The translations under genes were made by a program, and so were the position numbers. From positions 496,001 through 560,000 of the forward strand of contig CM065323.1 in the NCBI GenBank assembly GCA_033032175.1: a DNA stretch of 64,000 nt, written 5' to 3'. Positions 1-11,263 of this stretch are shown piece after piece (within the stretch, counting starts at the first letter, position 1; every line of letters begins with the position of its first letter). The notes beneath the pieces are model-generated. The model had not been told where the DNA came from. It was given only the letters and a program-made list of their open reading frames with translations, and made no database searches. The DNA is from Saturnia japonica. Lineage: Eukaryota > Arthropoda > Insecta > Lepidoptera > Saturniidae.

Positions 1-189
1 AAAATTCAACTCTTAAAGTGGAGTAACGAGGTTTCAAAATTCGTATAAAAAAAATTTCAATACGTTTCATACCTTGGGGCACAATTACTTCATAATATTA
101 TGTTGATATTAAATTGTTTAAAGAAATATTTTTTACGGTAATATATTTAGCGATATGGCCACAATCTCATCTTATGAATATGATAAATG

Positions 190-440
190 ATAATGTGGTC
201 CAAGATGATGACACCCTAAGCCTAGAGGGGTAACTGTCCCCCAAGTGCAGCTGCCGGAACACACCAATGTATTTAGCGACAGAATTTTCAACTAGAGAGT
301 ACATACTACCATGTTATGGTTGTATCAGGATGTTTTCTTTCACCGAATGCTCGGGCTCATTGGCTCGAACTCACGTCAATGAATGTGGTGTCCGTACACG
401 CTACCTTTTCTTTAAAATTGTGTAATATTGTATGTATGCA
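190..440 (+). repeat. Dispersed repeat R1, copy 1
   Basis: This block shares a scattered but ordered set of words with 30303-30610 and part of 45305-45420. They are a GATGATGACAC-CTAAGC segment, then a GCTG..GAAACAC-type segment, a long gap with ATTTTC, and finally a segment around GGCTCGAACTCACGT that matches the far end of the 30-kb copy. No open reading frame survives. The similarity shows an old, interspersed, non-coding repeat. I recall related sequence from lepidopteran genomes but cannot name the family. Confidence 0.5.
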
Positions 441-1230
441 AGTATTATGTGATCACAACCACAATTATGATCAGTTGTTGTCCAAAAAAACTTGAATAAT
501 AACAATGTAGCGATCGGGGATATTATATAATATTATTTTGTCTCGATTCTCGGTTGCATCTGTTATCAACAATGGGGAATCCATTAATTCTATCATAAAC
601 TTGTTATTTGTCTAACAAAAATTCATCCTTCACTAAATAAAGTTTGTTATCCACTCTAATAAACTGTAATTTTCAGCTGTTTTTGATGTTGAAAATATTG
701 AAAACTATGTCTGGTCCTTTAGTTTAGTGAAGTAATGAGTTTTTAGACGGTTGAAGCATGACGGCAAAGAGCCCTACAAAGAAAGATTTTTTTTTGTAAA
801 ATTTTGGCCAATTTTCAATAGTTTGATCAAATACCAGATTGATATAAGTGCTTTGAAAACTGGAGTCTTTTTTGCGAATGCCGTTAAACTGTATTGTGGA
901 TTTTATTTCCTTTGTGTTTTCGCTAGAGGCCTGGCTGGTAGATGTTTTTATTTAATTAAATAAATTAGTGGGTAATGGAAATTTTGTTAGTAGGCATCCG
1001 AATACTATTAAAATTCACAATAAATTCATAATGATGTCCATAAAACAATCAGTGACGAAACTTAATATAGTACAGACAGTTGTGTAGTGAAGTAAAGAAT
1101 AGTGTGGTTCAATGAATCAAAAATCAGTCGTCGGTGGTTAAATGTTCATATATTACTTCGTCTTGAAAGTAGAAGTTTCAAAATTTCTACCACGCAAGTT
1201 CAACCCAATATGGAGTAGGTACTGCTGTCA
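441..1230. other. AT-rich sequence, nothing recognised
   Basis: Stop codons are frequent on both strands. A 70-codon frame at 751-963 starts at TTG and has no recognisable content. No repeat partner was seen elsewhere in the window. Confidence 0.6.
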
Positions 1231-1284
1231 CCACTGGGCAGGAGCATCTAGATACCAGCTTGGACCATTTGACTAGGCGCAAAG

Positions 1285-1735
1285 ATGATCAGTTTGAATC
1301 ATCGACGATCCCAAATTCACAAACGGTCCGAACATTTAAGTCTGTGGAGAGATCTTGTCTCCTTGTGTGTGTTCCACCGTTTGTATAATAGGTTGTGTTC
1401 CGAGGAATTGTTCGAGGTGATGCTAACGGCTACTTTCCATCATCGCACTGCTCGCCGTCGGCAGGGAGTTCATCCTCACACCTTGAAACCTAAATGGTCG
1501 CGGAAAGTCCGTTTTCAAAAGAATTTTCCTCTGCGAAAGCTCCGGATATGGTGACCGGTTACCACCAGGTGGACCGTATGCTTCTTTGCCACCATCGTGG
1601 TATAAAAAAACATGTTGAAAATATATATGGAAAGTTGTGGAATCTCCTTCCGGCCAGCGTGTTGACTCTACTACTATATCGGGTCCTTCAAACGAGGCGT
1701 GAAGAGGCATTTTTAAGACCGGCGTCGACTGCCGA
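1285..1735 (+). pseudogene. Jockey-like LINE ORF2 C-terminal end, copy 1 (broken)
   Basis: The frame at 1285-1554 reads RDLVSLCVFHRLYN, CSEELFEVM, and HHRTARRRQGVHPH. These segments match the C-terminal tail that follows the reverse transcriptase in jockey-clade non-LTR retrotransposons of Lepidoptera (recognised from memory). The frame then breaks. Another frame continues with KLWNLLPASV (about 1634-1663) and a degraded RRE..FLRP stretch. The KLWNLLPAS segment is repeated at 59417 in another copy, which supports the family link inside this window. The reverse transcriptase domain is absent, so this is a 5'-truncated, dead insertion. It lies on the plus strand and its 3' tail follows directly. 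Confidence 0.75.
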
Positions 1736-1857
1736 TGGAATTTTGCAAAGGTGCGGCGCGGCGCAGCGGTGCGGCGCGGCGGTCACAGTTGTTCTGCATC
1801 AGATTTTCCACAGGTGCTGTCTTTTCATATTGCCGAGATAGGAAGTATAAAAAATTA
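1736..1857 (+). mobile_element. Jockey-like LINE 3' tail, copy 1
   Basis: The tail runs from the ACTGCCGATGGA segment, which resembles CGCCGATGGATT at 59528, to an A-rich end TATAAAAAATTAAAAA at about 1857. A strongly GC-rich stretch at 1748-1788, built on GCGGC units, sits where the other copies have the GTGGTCGCCG segment. Confidence 0.55.
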
Positions 1858-2835
1858 AAAAGAATCTATGATGGATTTTTTAAAACATTTATTTATTAAC
1901 TATAAAATGTAGTGTTCTTGTGATCGGTTCAAATAAATTTAGGGTTTTGAGACCAAGTACATTATAAATTTCATAGAAACATTCTTAATTGGATTCATAA
2001 AATATGTATTTAATTTAATTAACCTTTAAGTATAAAACTAGATTTATTCCAATTAATATTACGCCACATATTAAAAAAAACGAATGATGTTTATTAATGT
2101 ATTCAGATAAACATATAACTGGTGTTTCTTGAAATGGTTCATAGAAATATTCATCTACATCTTAAAATGTTTGTATACATCACTGAAATTTTCTAGACTG
2201 TAATGAAATTTACAGAAATCGTTAACATGTTATAAAATAGAGTTCAAAAATAGCAAAGACATCAGAATACAACCGTAAAGTTTTCACAGTAAACGAAAAA
2301 AATGTTATCAAATAATAATAAATGAATCAGTATTTATTTGAAATATTCTAAATGTAAAGTGATTTTATAAATTATCCTTTATTTACAATGGCTGTGAATG
2401 ACTACCGTAAAGCACACGAGTACCTATTTAAGTTATAGATTTGACAGTTTTATCTGTTCTATTCCTAAGGCCCATAAAACCAAAACTAAATGAGTAACAA
2501 TAAATTATGCAGTGATAATAAAAAATTACGTAAGCCACCCAACGACACAAAGGGTTACTCTGTTAAGAGATATATCTCAATTCTGAAGAGCACCATTATA
2601 TATGAATTTGTTGTTTTTTATCTCCACTTGACCCATGAGGGTCCGCTCTGATTTTACTAAACCTCTGCTTGCTTTAACTCGGGGCATCTAGCGTATGATG
2701 TATTTTTATTGTAATAAATTATAGTCTATATTATTCTTTTACGAAGATAAGTTCGTGTCCTGCCATGATACGAAAGAACTGGCCATTTTATTATGAGAAA
2801 TAATATAGTTTTTAAATACAAAAACTTTTATTCTT
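1858..2835. other. AT-rich sequence, nothing recognised
   Basis: About 1 kb without an appreciable reading frame, without an internal repeat, and without a partner elsewhere in the window. Confidence 0.6.
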
Positions 2836-2837
2836 TT

Positions 2838-2930
2838 AAACTACTGGTAGCTCCTCTAGTGGAAACGAAGGGACTAAAATCGGCGGCACAAAAAATCATA
2901 CGGTTGATCGTATTTCAAAATTGTCAAAAT
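2838..2930 (+). repeat. Dispersed repeat R2, copy 1
   Basis: The order GTAGCTCCTCTAGTGGAAACG, then GGACTAAAAT, then CGGTTGATCGTATTTCAAA is closely matched at 26943-27020. A shorter inverted match lies near 35520-35545. It is non-coding and its full boundaries are not visible. Confidence 0.45.
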
Positions 2931-3244
2931 TCATAAAAAAATTACTACTTACAAGTTTCAACGTAGTATTTGTAATGATAGGCTGTGCTTACAATACGAT
3001 AACTACAATGTACATATTTGATATATTTAAGATCAAAATGTTATAATATTTTTTATCAAGTAAATGATAAATTAAAATGAACATAATATATAATTTTTGT
3101 AATAATTTTTATGTTTTTATCTTGAAATTTAAAAAAAAATTATTATCCTATGTTACATATTTTATTAATATTGAACATTATTCTATTAAAGTATTTAAAA
3201 AAACCTTAAACGATGTAATAATGTAATAATTATTGAATAAAGCC

Positions 3245-3550
3245 GTTGAGAAGCGTGCTGTGATTTATCTGCGAGGGGCAGCCCTGATAGGCCGCGCCGC
3301 GCCACACCGCGTAGTGAAGTCGCGTTCAGAAAACCGACAAATCATATCGCACGGCGACGTCGGGTAGAATGCACGTGCGGTTTTACCAGTCCACTGGAAG
3401 AAACTTCGTAACGAAAATCGTAATTAATTCACTTGAAAACACAGTACTTTAAATTAATTTGTGAGTGAGAGTTTGTTTCGTGACGTCTGTTCATTGTAGT
3501 GGAACTGCAGTTATGTGTTGTGGTTAACGCGCGGTACTAATCACTTTTCG
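3245..3550 (+). promoter_or_regulatory. Candidate promoter and 5'UTR exon of an unidentified gene
   Basis: A sharply GC- and CpG-rich block (about 3285-3400: GGCCGCGCCGCGCCAC, CACGGCGACGTCGGG, GCACGTGCGG) interrupts DNA that is otherwise very AT-rich. It is followed by unstructured, UTR-like sequence ending in TCG|GTAAGTTTT, a near-perfect splice donor with the GT at 3551-3552. Insect initiator-like motifs (TTCAGA near 3326, TCATTG near 3492) lie within it. No long reading frame starts here, which fits a non-coding first exon. The start is not determined. It could instead be the GC-rich internal part of a transposon, because other GC-rich islands in this window look like that. Confidence 0.4.
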
Positions 3551-3556
3551 GTAAGT

Positions 3557-4340
3557 TTTAATTTAGCCGGTAGTTGGTATTTCAATGCATGGAGTATAAT
3601 TAAACACTTGACTGTTTAGGACTTATTTATAAATTACAAACTTATTTTTATTTGAATTACAAATATATATGGAACAATTCGTCTGTTTTGTCTTGTGACG
3701 TCGAAAGGGCAGGGAATTTTGGCTATTGTCTAGTTATTATAAAATTATTATACTTTCTAAAAGTCTTTGTGTCACCTTAATAGGATAACTGACACCCCTC
3801 CCCTTAAAAAAATTTTGCTCTTTGTCCAGAAATTTGAACTTACATGACACTTTGTTTTAAAAACAAATATCCTGTAAACAAAATATTTTTTTTTTTCAAC
3901 TAAAATCCTAATATTGATCAATGATCACTTGATGACACATTGAAAACCAACGGTTTTTTTTTTTCAAATAACTAAAAAAACGTTTGTATATTTTGATATT
4001 AATGATGGACTGATTGTTAGAACGGTACATAAAGCTATATTTTGGAGATTCCATGATTTATTTATTGATATTATATACAAAATTTTGTGATAAGAGTGCA
4101 TACTGATCGATGACTTGACTGATAAAGTTTGATAAAACCCAATCCATGGGTATTTTATTATTCGCTTTTTTCTCGGTAAGCACATTGATTTTTGTACACC
4201 TACACATAACTGCACTTGCATACATAACTATATAAATAATAATTATTTAACACTAAAATTATTACATTCCATAATATGATTATCTGCCTTTAAGTATAAC
4301 TAATAATACTAAAGTTATTTTAAATGCTGATAATTGTAAT
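3557..4340. other. AT-rich sequence, nothing recognised
   Basis: If the splice donor at 3551 is real, this is the start of an intron. No coding or repeat signal was seen. Confidence 0.5.
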
Positions 4341-4609
4341 CTATACTACTTAATATAAAGCTGAAGAGTTTGTTTGTTTGTTTGGTTGATCGAGCTAATC
4401 TCAGGAATTACTGGTTCGAATGGAAAAAAATATTTTAGTGTTGGATAGCCCGTTTATCGAGGAAGGCTATAGGCTATATAACATCAGGCTACGACTAATA
4501 GGAGCGGAGTATCACGGAAAAATGTTGCAAAAACGGGAAAATTTTATTCTTTTTGAGAGCTAATATTAGGTATGTGACGCATACGTAGTTCCGCGGGTCA
4601 TCTAGTATA
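4341..4609 (-). repeat. Dispersed repeat R3, copy 1 (internally deleted)
   Basis: This is an inverted relative of 34733-35375. Its left end TTAATATAAAGCTGAAGAGT, the (GTTT)n stretch, the AATCTCAGG and GATAGCCCGTTTATC segments, GGAGCGGAGTATCACG, and TTGCAAAAACGGGAAAAT all recur there in reverse complement. Its right end CCGCGGGTCATCTAGTATA matches the TATACTAGCTGACCCGCG start of the longer copy. At 269 bp against 643 bp, it lacks the AT-rich centre. The class (RTE-like LINE tail or Helitron-like) cannot be decided from sequence alone. Confidence 0.65.
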
Positions 4610-7600
4610 ATATAAACAGTCAGAGGTAGATGTATAAAAATTGGCCAACTGTCAGTGTTTCAAGTAGAATTGCTGTCGTTTTTTTTATATTTCATACGAT
4701 ACAATTTTGTAAAAAAGACAAATTTTGCTAAATGACCAATACTTTTATTGGACAAGTCGACATATTCAACTAAAATACTATTGTTTATATACTGACATAA
4801 ACAAGCATTTAATTAAAGTGAACTCAGCCATTGGGGAACAGGAATAACCGGGTTTTTTTTTTAAATGTCCTCAGTTGTTACGCCTTTACCTGCACATTTG
4901 CGGTACTTTTCATTGATAACACAAAGCTTTGTTTACACTAACTTATAGACAGGTAACCGAGGATTTTAATATTCTCTCTGGAAATCTATTGTTGTTATTA
5001 TAATTTGTAGGTAAACCATAACCCGCTTTTAGTGAGCCTAGTTGTAACTTTGAAATTTGATTTTTTGAAATGTATATAAGGTTCAGGGAGGTTAATGTAA
5101 CCACCGGGAAAATGCAACTTATTGAAATAACTTCTTTTCTCATATTGTCTTTTAAACGTGACGTCTATTAAACTATAGAGGGTCAAATACTCCTTGTAGA
5201 AAATAATAGATGGAGCCAATATCGTGTGAACTGTTTTACCTACAGTTAATTTTACTAATCGCAATTGGTGTTTGCGAAACGACCTGTAACGAAATTGTAT
5301 CTAAAAAAATATTAATACCTGTTTTACGGCTAGTGTCTTTTATGGTGAGCAGATTTAGAAAACGGTAAGTCCTTTTTATTATTGGATTGATGGTAATTAT
5401 GCGTTTACTATATTATAATAATATAGCCACAGACACATTAACCCCTTGAAATGTTGTTGCGGGGCTAATGTGACTTTTAGGGTAATTGCAATTGCCCCAT
5501 CCAATTTGTATGAAATTGATCAAAGCTAGTGATGGCTGTTTTAATAAAGTAAGTCAATAATGACATTTTATATTATTTTCGGCAAACTTTTATTATTAGA
5601 ACCACGTTGAGTTCAAAAGAGTTCTTTTGGTCAGAGCCTGGGTGTCTGAAGGTCCATGTTCCTCGTAGTTCCTATATTCCCTGATCACAGGGAATTCTAG
5701 TTAGGAGATAAGATCTATTGACCTATCTATGTAAAGTTTGCTCGTCGTGGGCAATTAATATTCCATTTCAATTTTTGAGATTTAATTGTTCAATAAAAGG
5801 CCAAAGATCCACGTGAAAAGTCTTTGGCTTAGATTTTTTTTACAAATAATAGTAGACAGTAAATTAATCTAAAAAAATTTTTTTAATAAAACTTTTATGT
5901 ACGTAATAATTATTAAGAAAATGTTTGAAAATTAATATCACTAGCAAAGAATTATTCTTTAATAAAAACAGACCTGAAATATTTACCCTTTTTCTTTTAC
6001 TAACTACCAATGATTAAATATTTACCTGGCCTTCGGTTTCGTATTATAGTATCTAGGAAGTAAGATATTTTTTTTTAATCATCGATAGTCTCGCCATATT
6101 GTCATGTTCCACCACTATCGTCTATGACAAAAAGTTGCATTAGCCCCTCAATAATATTAAAGAAAGTTTCCGGTAAATTAAACCATCCTACTATGGTATA
6201 AAGTCCATAATAAGAAAATAGGTATTTTGATTTGACACATCAATTTCCAACTTTTAATTTCAATGAAAATCATGACTACAATAATAGTGGAAAAAAAAAT
6301 CTAATTTACGCTTCACGAAATGCTTTTGTGCCTTATTGTCATTTCAAGAGCATTCCTTGGTATATTTGCAACTCATTAAATTGATTGTTTTAGCTGATGA
6401 TTCTAACGGATCGTGGTACACTAGTTAGAATTGTCGATCATATTTTTTTTAGCTACAATTACCTCCCTAGACCTTATAGAAAACTCAAGTTCTCGTATAT
6501 TCCGTTGGTGTTTTCGTAAATACTTTAGTTACTGTTATGAAAAAACGGAAATAACTTTAAAAAACATCATTAGAAATAGAAAAGGCTTTTTTTGTATACC
6601 TGTGTAGACCTCTGTATTTATGAAACGGCTGGTCAAAATATTTGTGCAGTTTACGAGTCGTTACCTTATTTTTAAAGGGAATGTAGTATTTTTCGATACT
6701 ATGTTGAACACTTGGCTTAGCGCACTTGACGTTACACAATGTGGGGATGTGGGGAATGATAGATAATAAAGGAAACTTCATATAATTTATTTATACCAAT
6801 TGTATGGTTTATCAAAAGATAGTAATGGAAAATTAAAACATGAGTTTCCTATGGTGTTGCTAGAGATGACAAGGCGCGGCTGCGCTCGGGCTCGGGCACG
6901 CGGTAAGTAATGAACGCGATTTGCAATGAAATTTACTGTTTTCCTTTCACGAACAAAACACGCGAACGCATTTCGAGTCATAGTCTCATAGTCATAGGTA
7001 GGTATTACAAGTACATAAACCCGTTTTTGTATTCGTTAATAATTTATCGATATTTCTCATCGAACCGTAGTACATAATAATACAATGATATTTCTAACCT
7101 ATTTATGTATTATAAATAAATAGAACTTGTGATGTTGAAATGGGTCAATTAAGTCAATGATATTTTTTAAGTAGTTATGACATTGACGCTCTTTACATGC
7201 CATCGTGAATGGTGGGCAATTGCCCTCAGTTCACTTTGGACTTGATACCGGCGTGAGCGGGAAGAAACTTAATTATCCTTTTTTGACAACAGAGTTTCCT
7301 ACATACGCTGTGATTTCCTATCTCTTTTGTTTAAACATGCTGATAACAAAATTCGTAACGTTTTCAAATTGCTTTGCTGAATATAACGCGTATTTTTATA
7401 AACGTCATTGAATTATGTACTGGCATATCAATCTGAATTATCCGATCACGTAGAGAAAAACTCCAAGCCATAGATTTAAATGTATGCTCTGAGTATAGCT
7501 CTCTTAATTTCTATTGAGCTTTCCTATAGATTTATGGTAAAATTTTAAAAATTCCATGAAGTATCTAACGTTCGGATAAATTGATCTTCAACGAAATCAA

Positions 7601-8440
7601 CATTATTTAAAAAATACCCTTCTTAATTGAATATTCTATGTAGATTTTTCAGGTCCGTATTCAATATCTAAATTGATAGTTAGTTCCATGCACCAAGGCA
7701 TCAGTTGACCGACGTGGACGACAGTATAATTAAATCGTCAGGGGCTAGTGACTGATGGCCTCGGTGTTTTTGTGCATATCATTGTTGTTAGCACTAGACG
7801 TCAATGGTAATGCGGATGACGCCTCTTCAGTTCTGCCATTCTGGTAGCTCAAGTGTAAAAAGTTATTATTATGTTTTTTCAGAAAAGACTAAGTTACGTC
7901 ACACGAAGGGTGGTGGTATTGTGTTGGTTGGTGCCGACAATATATGGGCTAAACCTTTTTTGCAACTTGACTAACGACGATAATATTATTTATGGATGGT
8001 TTCTTTTCTTCTGACTAAATGAATGATAAACATCTGCCTGTTTATGATGCTGTACAGAAAATGTTAGAGATTTTCTGAAGTCTGTAGAGGCAGACATGGG
8101 CAGGGACTCTTGACAGACTTGCAACCGCCCGCGTACACGTTATTTACAATATAAATCGTTTTGAACGTGGCTTTCTATCAGTGAAATAATTTTTGAATCG
8201 GATCAGTGTAGTTCTAGAGATTAGGTACGTCTTGTAAATAAACATCCCAATTCGATTATCATAATATTATCATTAATTAATTATATATTGTATCTATAGT
8301 AAGTAATCTGTAAAATGAATAATACGTAAACTAATTACTAGTAATTACACATATGTACGAAACATAATAAAACTAATTTATTTCGTAATATCTTCCTATC
8401 TATAGGTACACATACATGTACATATATGTATATATATAAT
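4610..8440. other. AT-rich sequence with a few isolated GC-rich words
   Basis: No convincing gene was found. Donor-like GTAAGT words occur at 5365 and 6904. The second follows a short GC-rich run (6870-6903, GGCGCGGCTGCGCTCGGG). Neither has a convincing acceptor or open frame upstream. Short frames near 4.0, 5.0 and 6.6 kb have AT-driven composition and no recognisable motifs. Confidence 0.5.
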
Positions 8441-8442
8441 TA

Positions 8443-8568
8443 TTTGTCCTGACTGACTGACTGATTCATCAACACAGAGACTAAACTACTTAGACTAGGA
8501 TCGTGAAAACTTGCATGCGGATTCTTTTTACACCATGGGTGAGCACTATGCAAGGATGTTTGGAAATT
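8443..8568 (+). repeat. Dispersed repeat fragment with CTGA microsatellite
   Basis: A (CTGA)4 run at about 8446-8462 leads into ATTCATCAACACAGAGACTA, GATCGTGAAAACTTGCATGC, and GATTCTTTTTACACCATGGG. This layout resembles the SINE/LINE-associated tails with a CTGA or CAGA microsatellite that I recall from lepidopteran genomes. It is non-coding and its ends are uncertain. Confidence 0.4.
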
Positions 8569-9679
8569 TGTTATGATATATTATTATATAACTATTAGTA
8601 TTATAGGAGATTTATAAGCCAAAATGGAATATGGAATGAAAGAAAAATAAAATCTAATATAAATATAATATATTTCCAGGACATTTACAAATTTACACGA
8701 TATTATTTTCCTAAAGTTCGTTCAATAAGATTTTAAACAATAGCTCAATACAAATAGCTCTGATTGAGACTTCCGACTCCTATATTCGTTTGGTACTATT
8801 AAACTTGTTATTGTTGGTATTAATTTTACCAATTAAAATATATAAATATCAATGATTATACTATTTATCCAATCTTTTAAAAATAACAGTTTTTACTATT
8901 CAAAAAAGTCTATCGTATAATGACAATCGTTTTTCTCCTAGCTTTCAAATACAAATTTTTCTATTCATTCTTTAAATTTTTACTTTCAGACATCGAACTA
9001 CATATAGGTTTTATTTGATTAAATAACACCTTGATAGAAAAACATTATCTTTGACTAACTTCTAACAGCGCATGCCCTAAAACTATCAGACGTAACAGAT
9101 ATTGACATGTTGACAGTCTTCATAAGTAAACAAATAATGTGTTATAATTAAATATGATAAATTTATATGAAACATTGTATATTAAAACTAAAGGGATCGT
9201 ATTATAAATGATATCTGAACGAAGGAATATCTATCTATATTAACCTAGCCGATGCCCTAGAAATTAAACAATAAACAATTACATAATATACACGAAAATT
9301 ATACAGGAAATACAAGGTAATTAAGATTATTAAAATAAATATAAGCTGACTACATATACCTAATATAATAAATTCAACAACTAAGTTGGGGAGAAAGGGA
9401 TGAAAGTTTTAATAAAAATTCGTTATTTTTTAATATGCATCTATGAAAATAAATATTTAGCATTTCAGTTGAAAGTAAAAAAAGACGTGTTTATGTTTTT
9501 TCAAATTCAATACTAAATAGTGTTAAAAGTGGAGTGTAAGTTTGTATAATACAAGTAACGACATCTATTAGCCAAAGGCCAACGAACGCTTTTGTTATGT
9601 GACATTTTAACAGTGGTGAAACCGTGTGACAAGTAGTATTTTATTAAGGCATCAATTAGTTTACTTGGCATCTAACTAG
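8569..9679. other. Very AT-rich sequence, nothing recognised
   Basis: No reading frame, repeat partner or splice-site pair was seen. Confidence 0.6.
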
Positions 9680-10666
9680 GGGCCATCCATAAATTACGTC
9701 ACACGAATTTCATGATTTATGGCCCCTCCCCCGTCCTTGTCACAGCTGGTCACATTTGTGAGACCCCCCTACTTAGTGTGATGTCACATATTTTGCAATT
9801 TTATAATTAGAAATTTATGAAATTAAAACAGCAGTGTTCGGAAATTATTTTAATTTCCATTTAAATTATTTTTCAATAAAATCGACATCGAATCAAACAA
9901 AGGTATAAAAATTAACAAAACATAAAAAAAATCACTTTAATGAAAGATAAAAACTTAATCCTCTTCAGTCCATAGACTTCGAACCCATTCCTTTATATGA
10001 TTTATAACTGGCATAGCAGTCACATCGTTCTCATTTGGACAGTTAACTTCAGAAACATTCATTGTGTCAACATCTTCTTCATCTAACCATAAAGCTTCAT
10101 TGTCATCATTCAAACAAAAAATTTCCATGGCACGTCTAGCAGCAATTCTTTAAGGCCGAATTTTCGCGATGGGCATTACTTCTTCTTGCGTTTTATGTGA
10201 TTTCTTGTGTAGGTTAGAGGCCTTGTATGATGCAAAATATAGACTACAGATGCCACACGATCGCTTAAATAAGTATGCCTCGACACTGGGGCAATAGGTA
10301 TCATACGGAACTTGCTTCAAATATGATGAAGCTTGGAGATCCAAAGATAGCTGAAGTAACAGTGGAGCGAATTTTCTTTTACAGTCATCTTTTTTTACGG
10401 TAACATACCCGTTACACGTCTGTTTCATCAAAACAGGTGGTGGTAAAAACACCTCTTGTAATAGTCGCCAAAGGCTAGATCGTCGTTTCGAGTTTGGGAG
10501 GTTTTCGACTTACAGAAGTTCTAATGTACTTAAATATAAAATATTATATTTTGAAAAAATGTGATGTCACAAAATTTGGGACCCTTCCCCACCCCTTGTC
10601 ACAAAATGTCACACTTCGTCGACCCCTCCCTCCCCCTAAACATGTGACGTAATTTATGGATGGCCC
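9680..10666 (-). mobile_element. Terminal-inverted-repeat DNA transposon remnant (GGGCCATCCATAAATTACGTC type)
   Basis: The left end GGGCCATCCATAAATTACGT is matched in reverse complement at 10645-10666. Subterminal sequence is also shared: both ends carry the same G/C-poor and C-rich alternation, with GTGATGTCACA facing inward (9778 and 10561) and CCCCTCCC runs. ACTA occurs directly outside each end (9675-9678, separated by one G, and 10667-10670), which may be the target duplication. This terminal sequence is familiar from DNA transposons of many insects, but I cannot assign the superfamily with confidence. The element is about 987 bp, probably an internally deleted or degraded copy. Confidence 0.7.
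9955..10505 (-). pseudogene. Broken transposon-encoded protein with C-terminal C2H2 finger
   Basis: On the minus strand the frame runs from about 10505 through WRLLQEVFLPPPV, KRKFAPLLLQLSLDL and PYDTYCPS to a zinc-finger-like block. That block is CGIC, 12 residues, H, KKS, H (about 10206-10265). A single TAA at 10150-10152 interrupts it. The same frame then continues past the stop with AARRAMEIFCLNDDNEALW, an acidic stretch, and WVRSLWTEED, to a second stop at 9955-9957. Total remaining length is about 180 residues. It lies wholly inside the terminal-repeat element, so it probably belongs to it. The FLPPP, F..L..L and YCPS finger pattern resembles uncharacterised insect proteins that I take to be transposon-derived. 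The function is not known, and the in-frame stop suggests a dead copy. Confidence 0.55.
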
Positions 10667-10670
10667 ACTA

Positions 10671-11158
10671 TGTATTTGGGAAACAATCAAATTTGTTTGA
10701 GTAACATTAAACACAATGATAAGTTGGTTTACATGTTTTGTCGTGTTGCGGACTCGCCATGCTTGATCACGATCAAATCCAGTTTTTATTACTTCATATA
10801 ATTAACATTCCTTATGTGCATACACACAAAAAGCGCACAACACGGGTTTTTTTACGATAAGTGATGCCAGTTGCTTTATTTACTATATGTAATGCAAAAT
10901 GATACAATAAAGTTTTAATTAAATCTACATTGATAACATTTACTTAATTAAATTAATATCTATATTCTTGAAAATTATTTTAAATAATTAGTTGGAAACA
11001 ATAGCAGGCTATATAATTTTGTTCCTGGGTCAATGACACGATCTTTCACACACATTCTTACACATTCAGTGTATGTATTATATTATGAAATATGTTCATT
11101 CATATAAAAAATGTAATAATGTTGTTATTTTATGAAGTTATAAGTTTCTCTTTGTAAC
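10671..11158. other. AT-rich sequence, nothing recognised
   Basis: About 490 bp with frequent stops and no repeat partner. Confidence 0.55.
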
Positions 11159-11164
11159 GTGTCG

Positions 11165-11262
11165 ATGATTGCGATAGTAAAGGCGTCCTGCACAGCTGTT
11201 TTCAATGCTCCAACGGTTTCCTCGTATGACCAAGTGGCAGGAGTCAGCCGTCAGGACATGCT
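11165..11262 (+). CDS. Candidate coding exon, low support
   Basis: An ATG at 11165 opens about 33 codons reading MIAIVKASCTAVFNAP then TVSSYDQVAGVSRQDML. The stretch ends at CTA|GTAAGTTCG, a strong donor with the GT at 11263. GC content over this stretch is near one half against roughly one third around it, and the residue mix looks protein-like. There is no obvious splice acceptor upstream, and the ATG context (GTCG) is poor. The frame also stays open beyond the donor to 11419. It could equally be a piece of an old transposon. I do not recognise the peptide. Confidence 0.2.
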
Positions 11263-11263
11263 A

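Noticed and set aside
4341..4609. Helitron call because the repeat ends near CTAGT
   Set aside because: No TC start and no clear 3' hairpin at the right distance. The related copy at 34.7 kb does not confirm Helitron termini.
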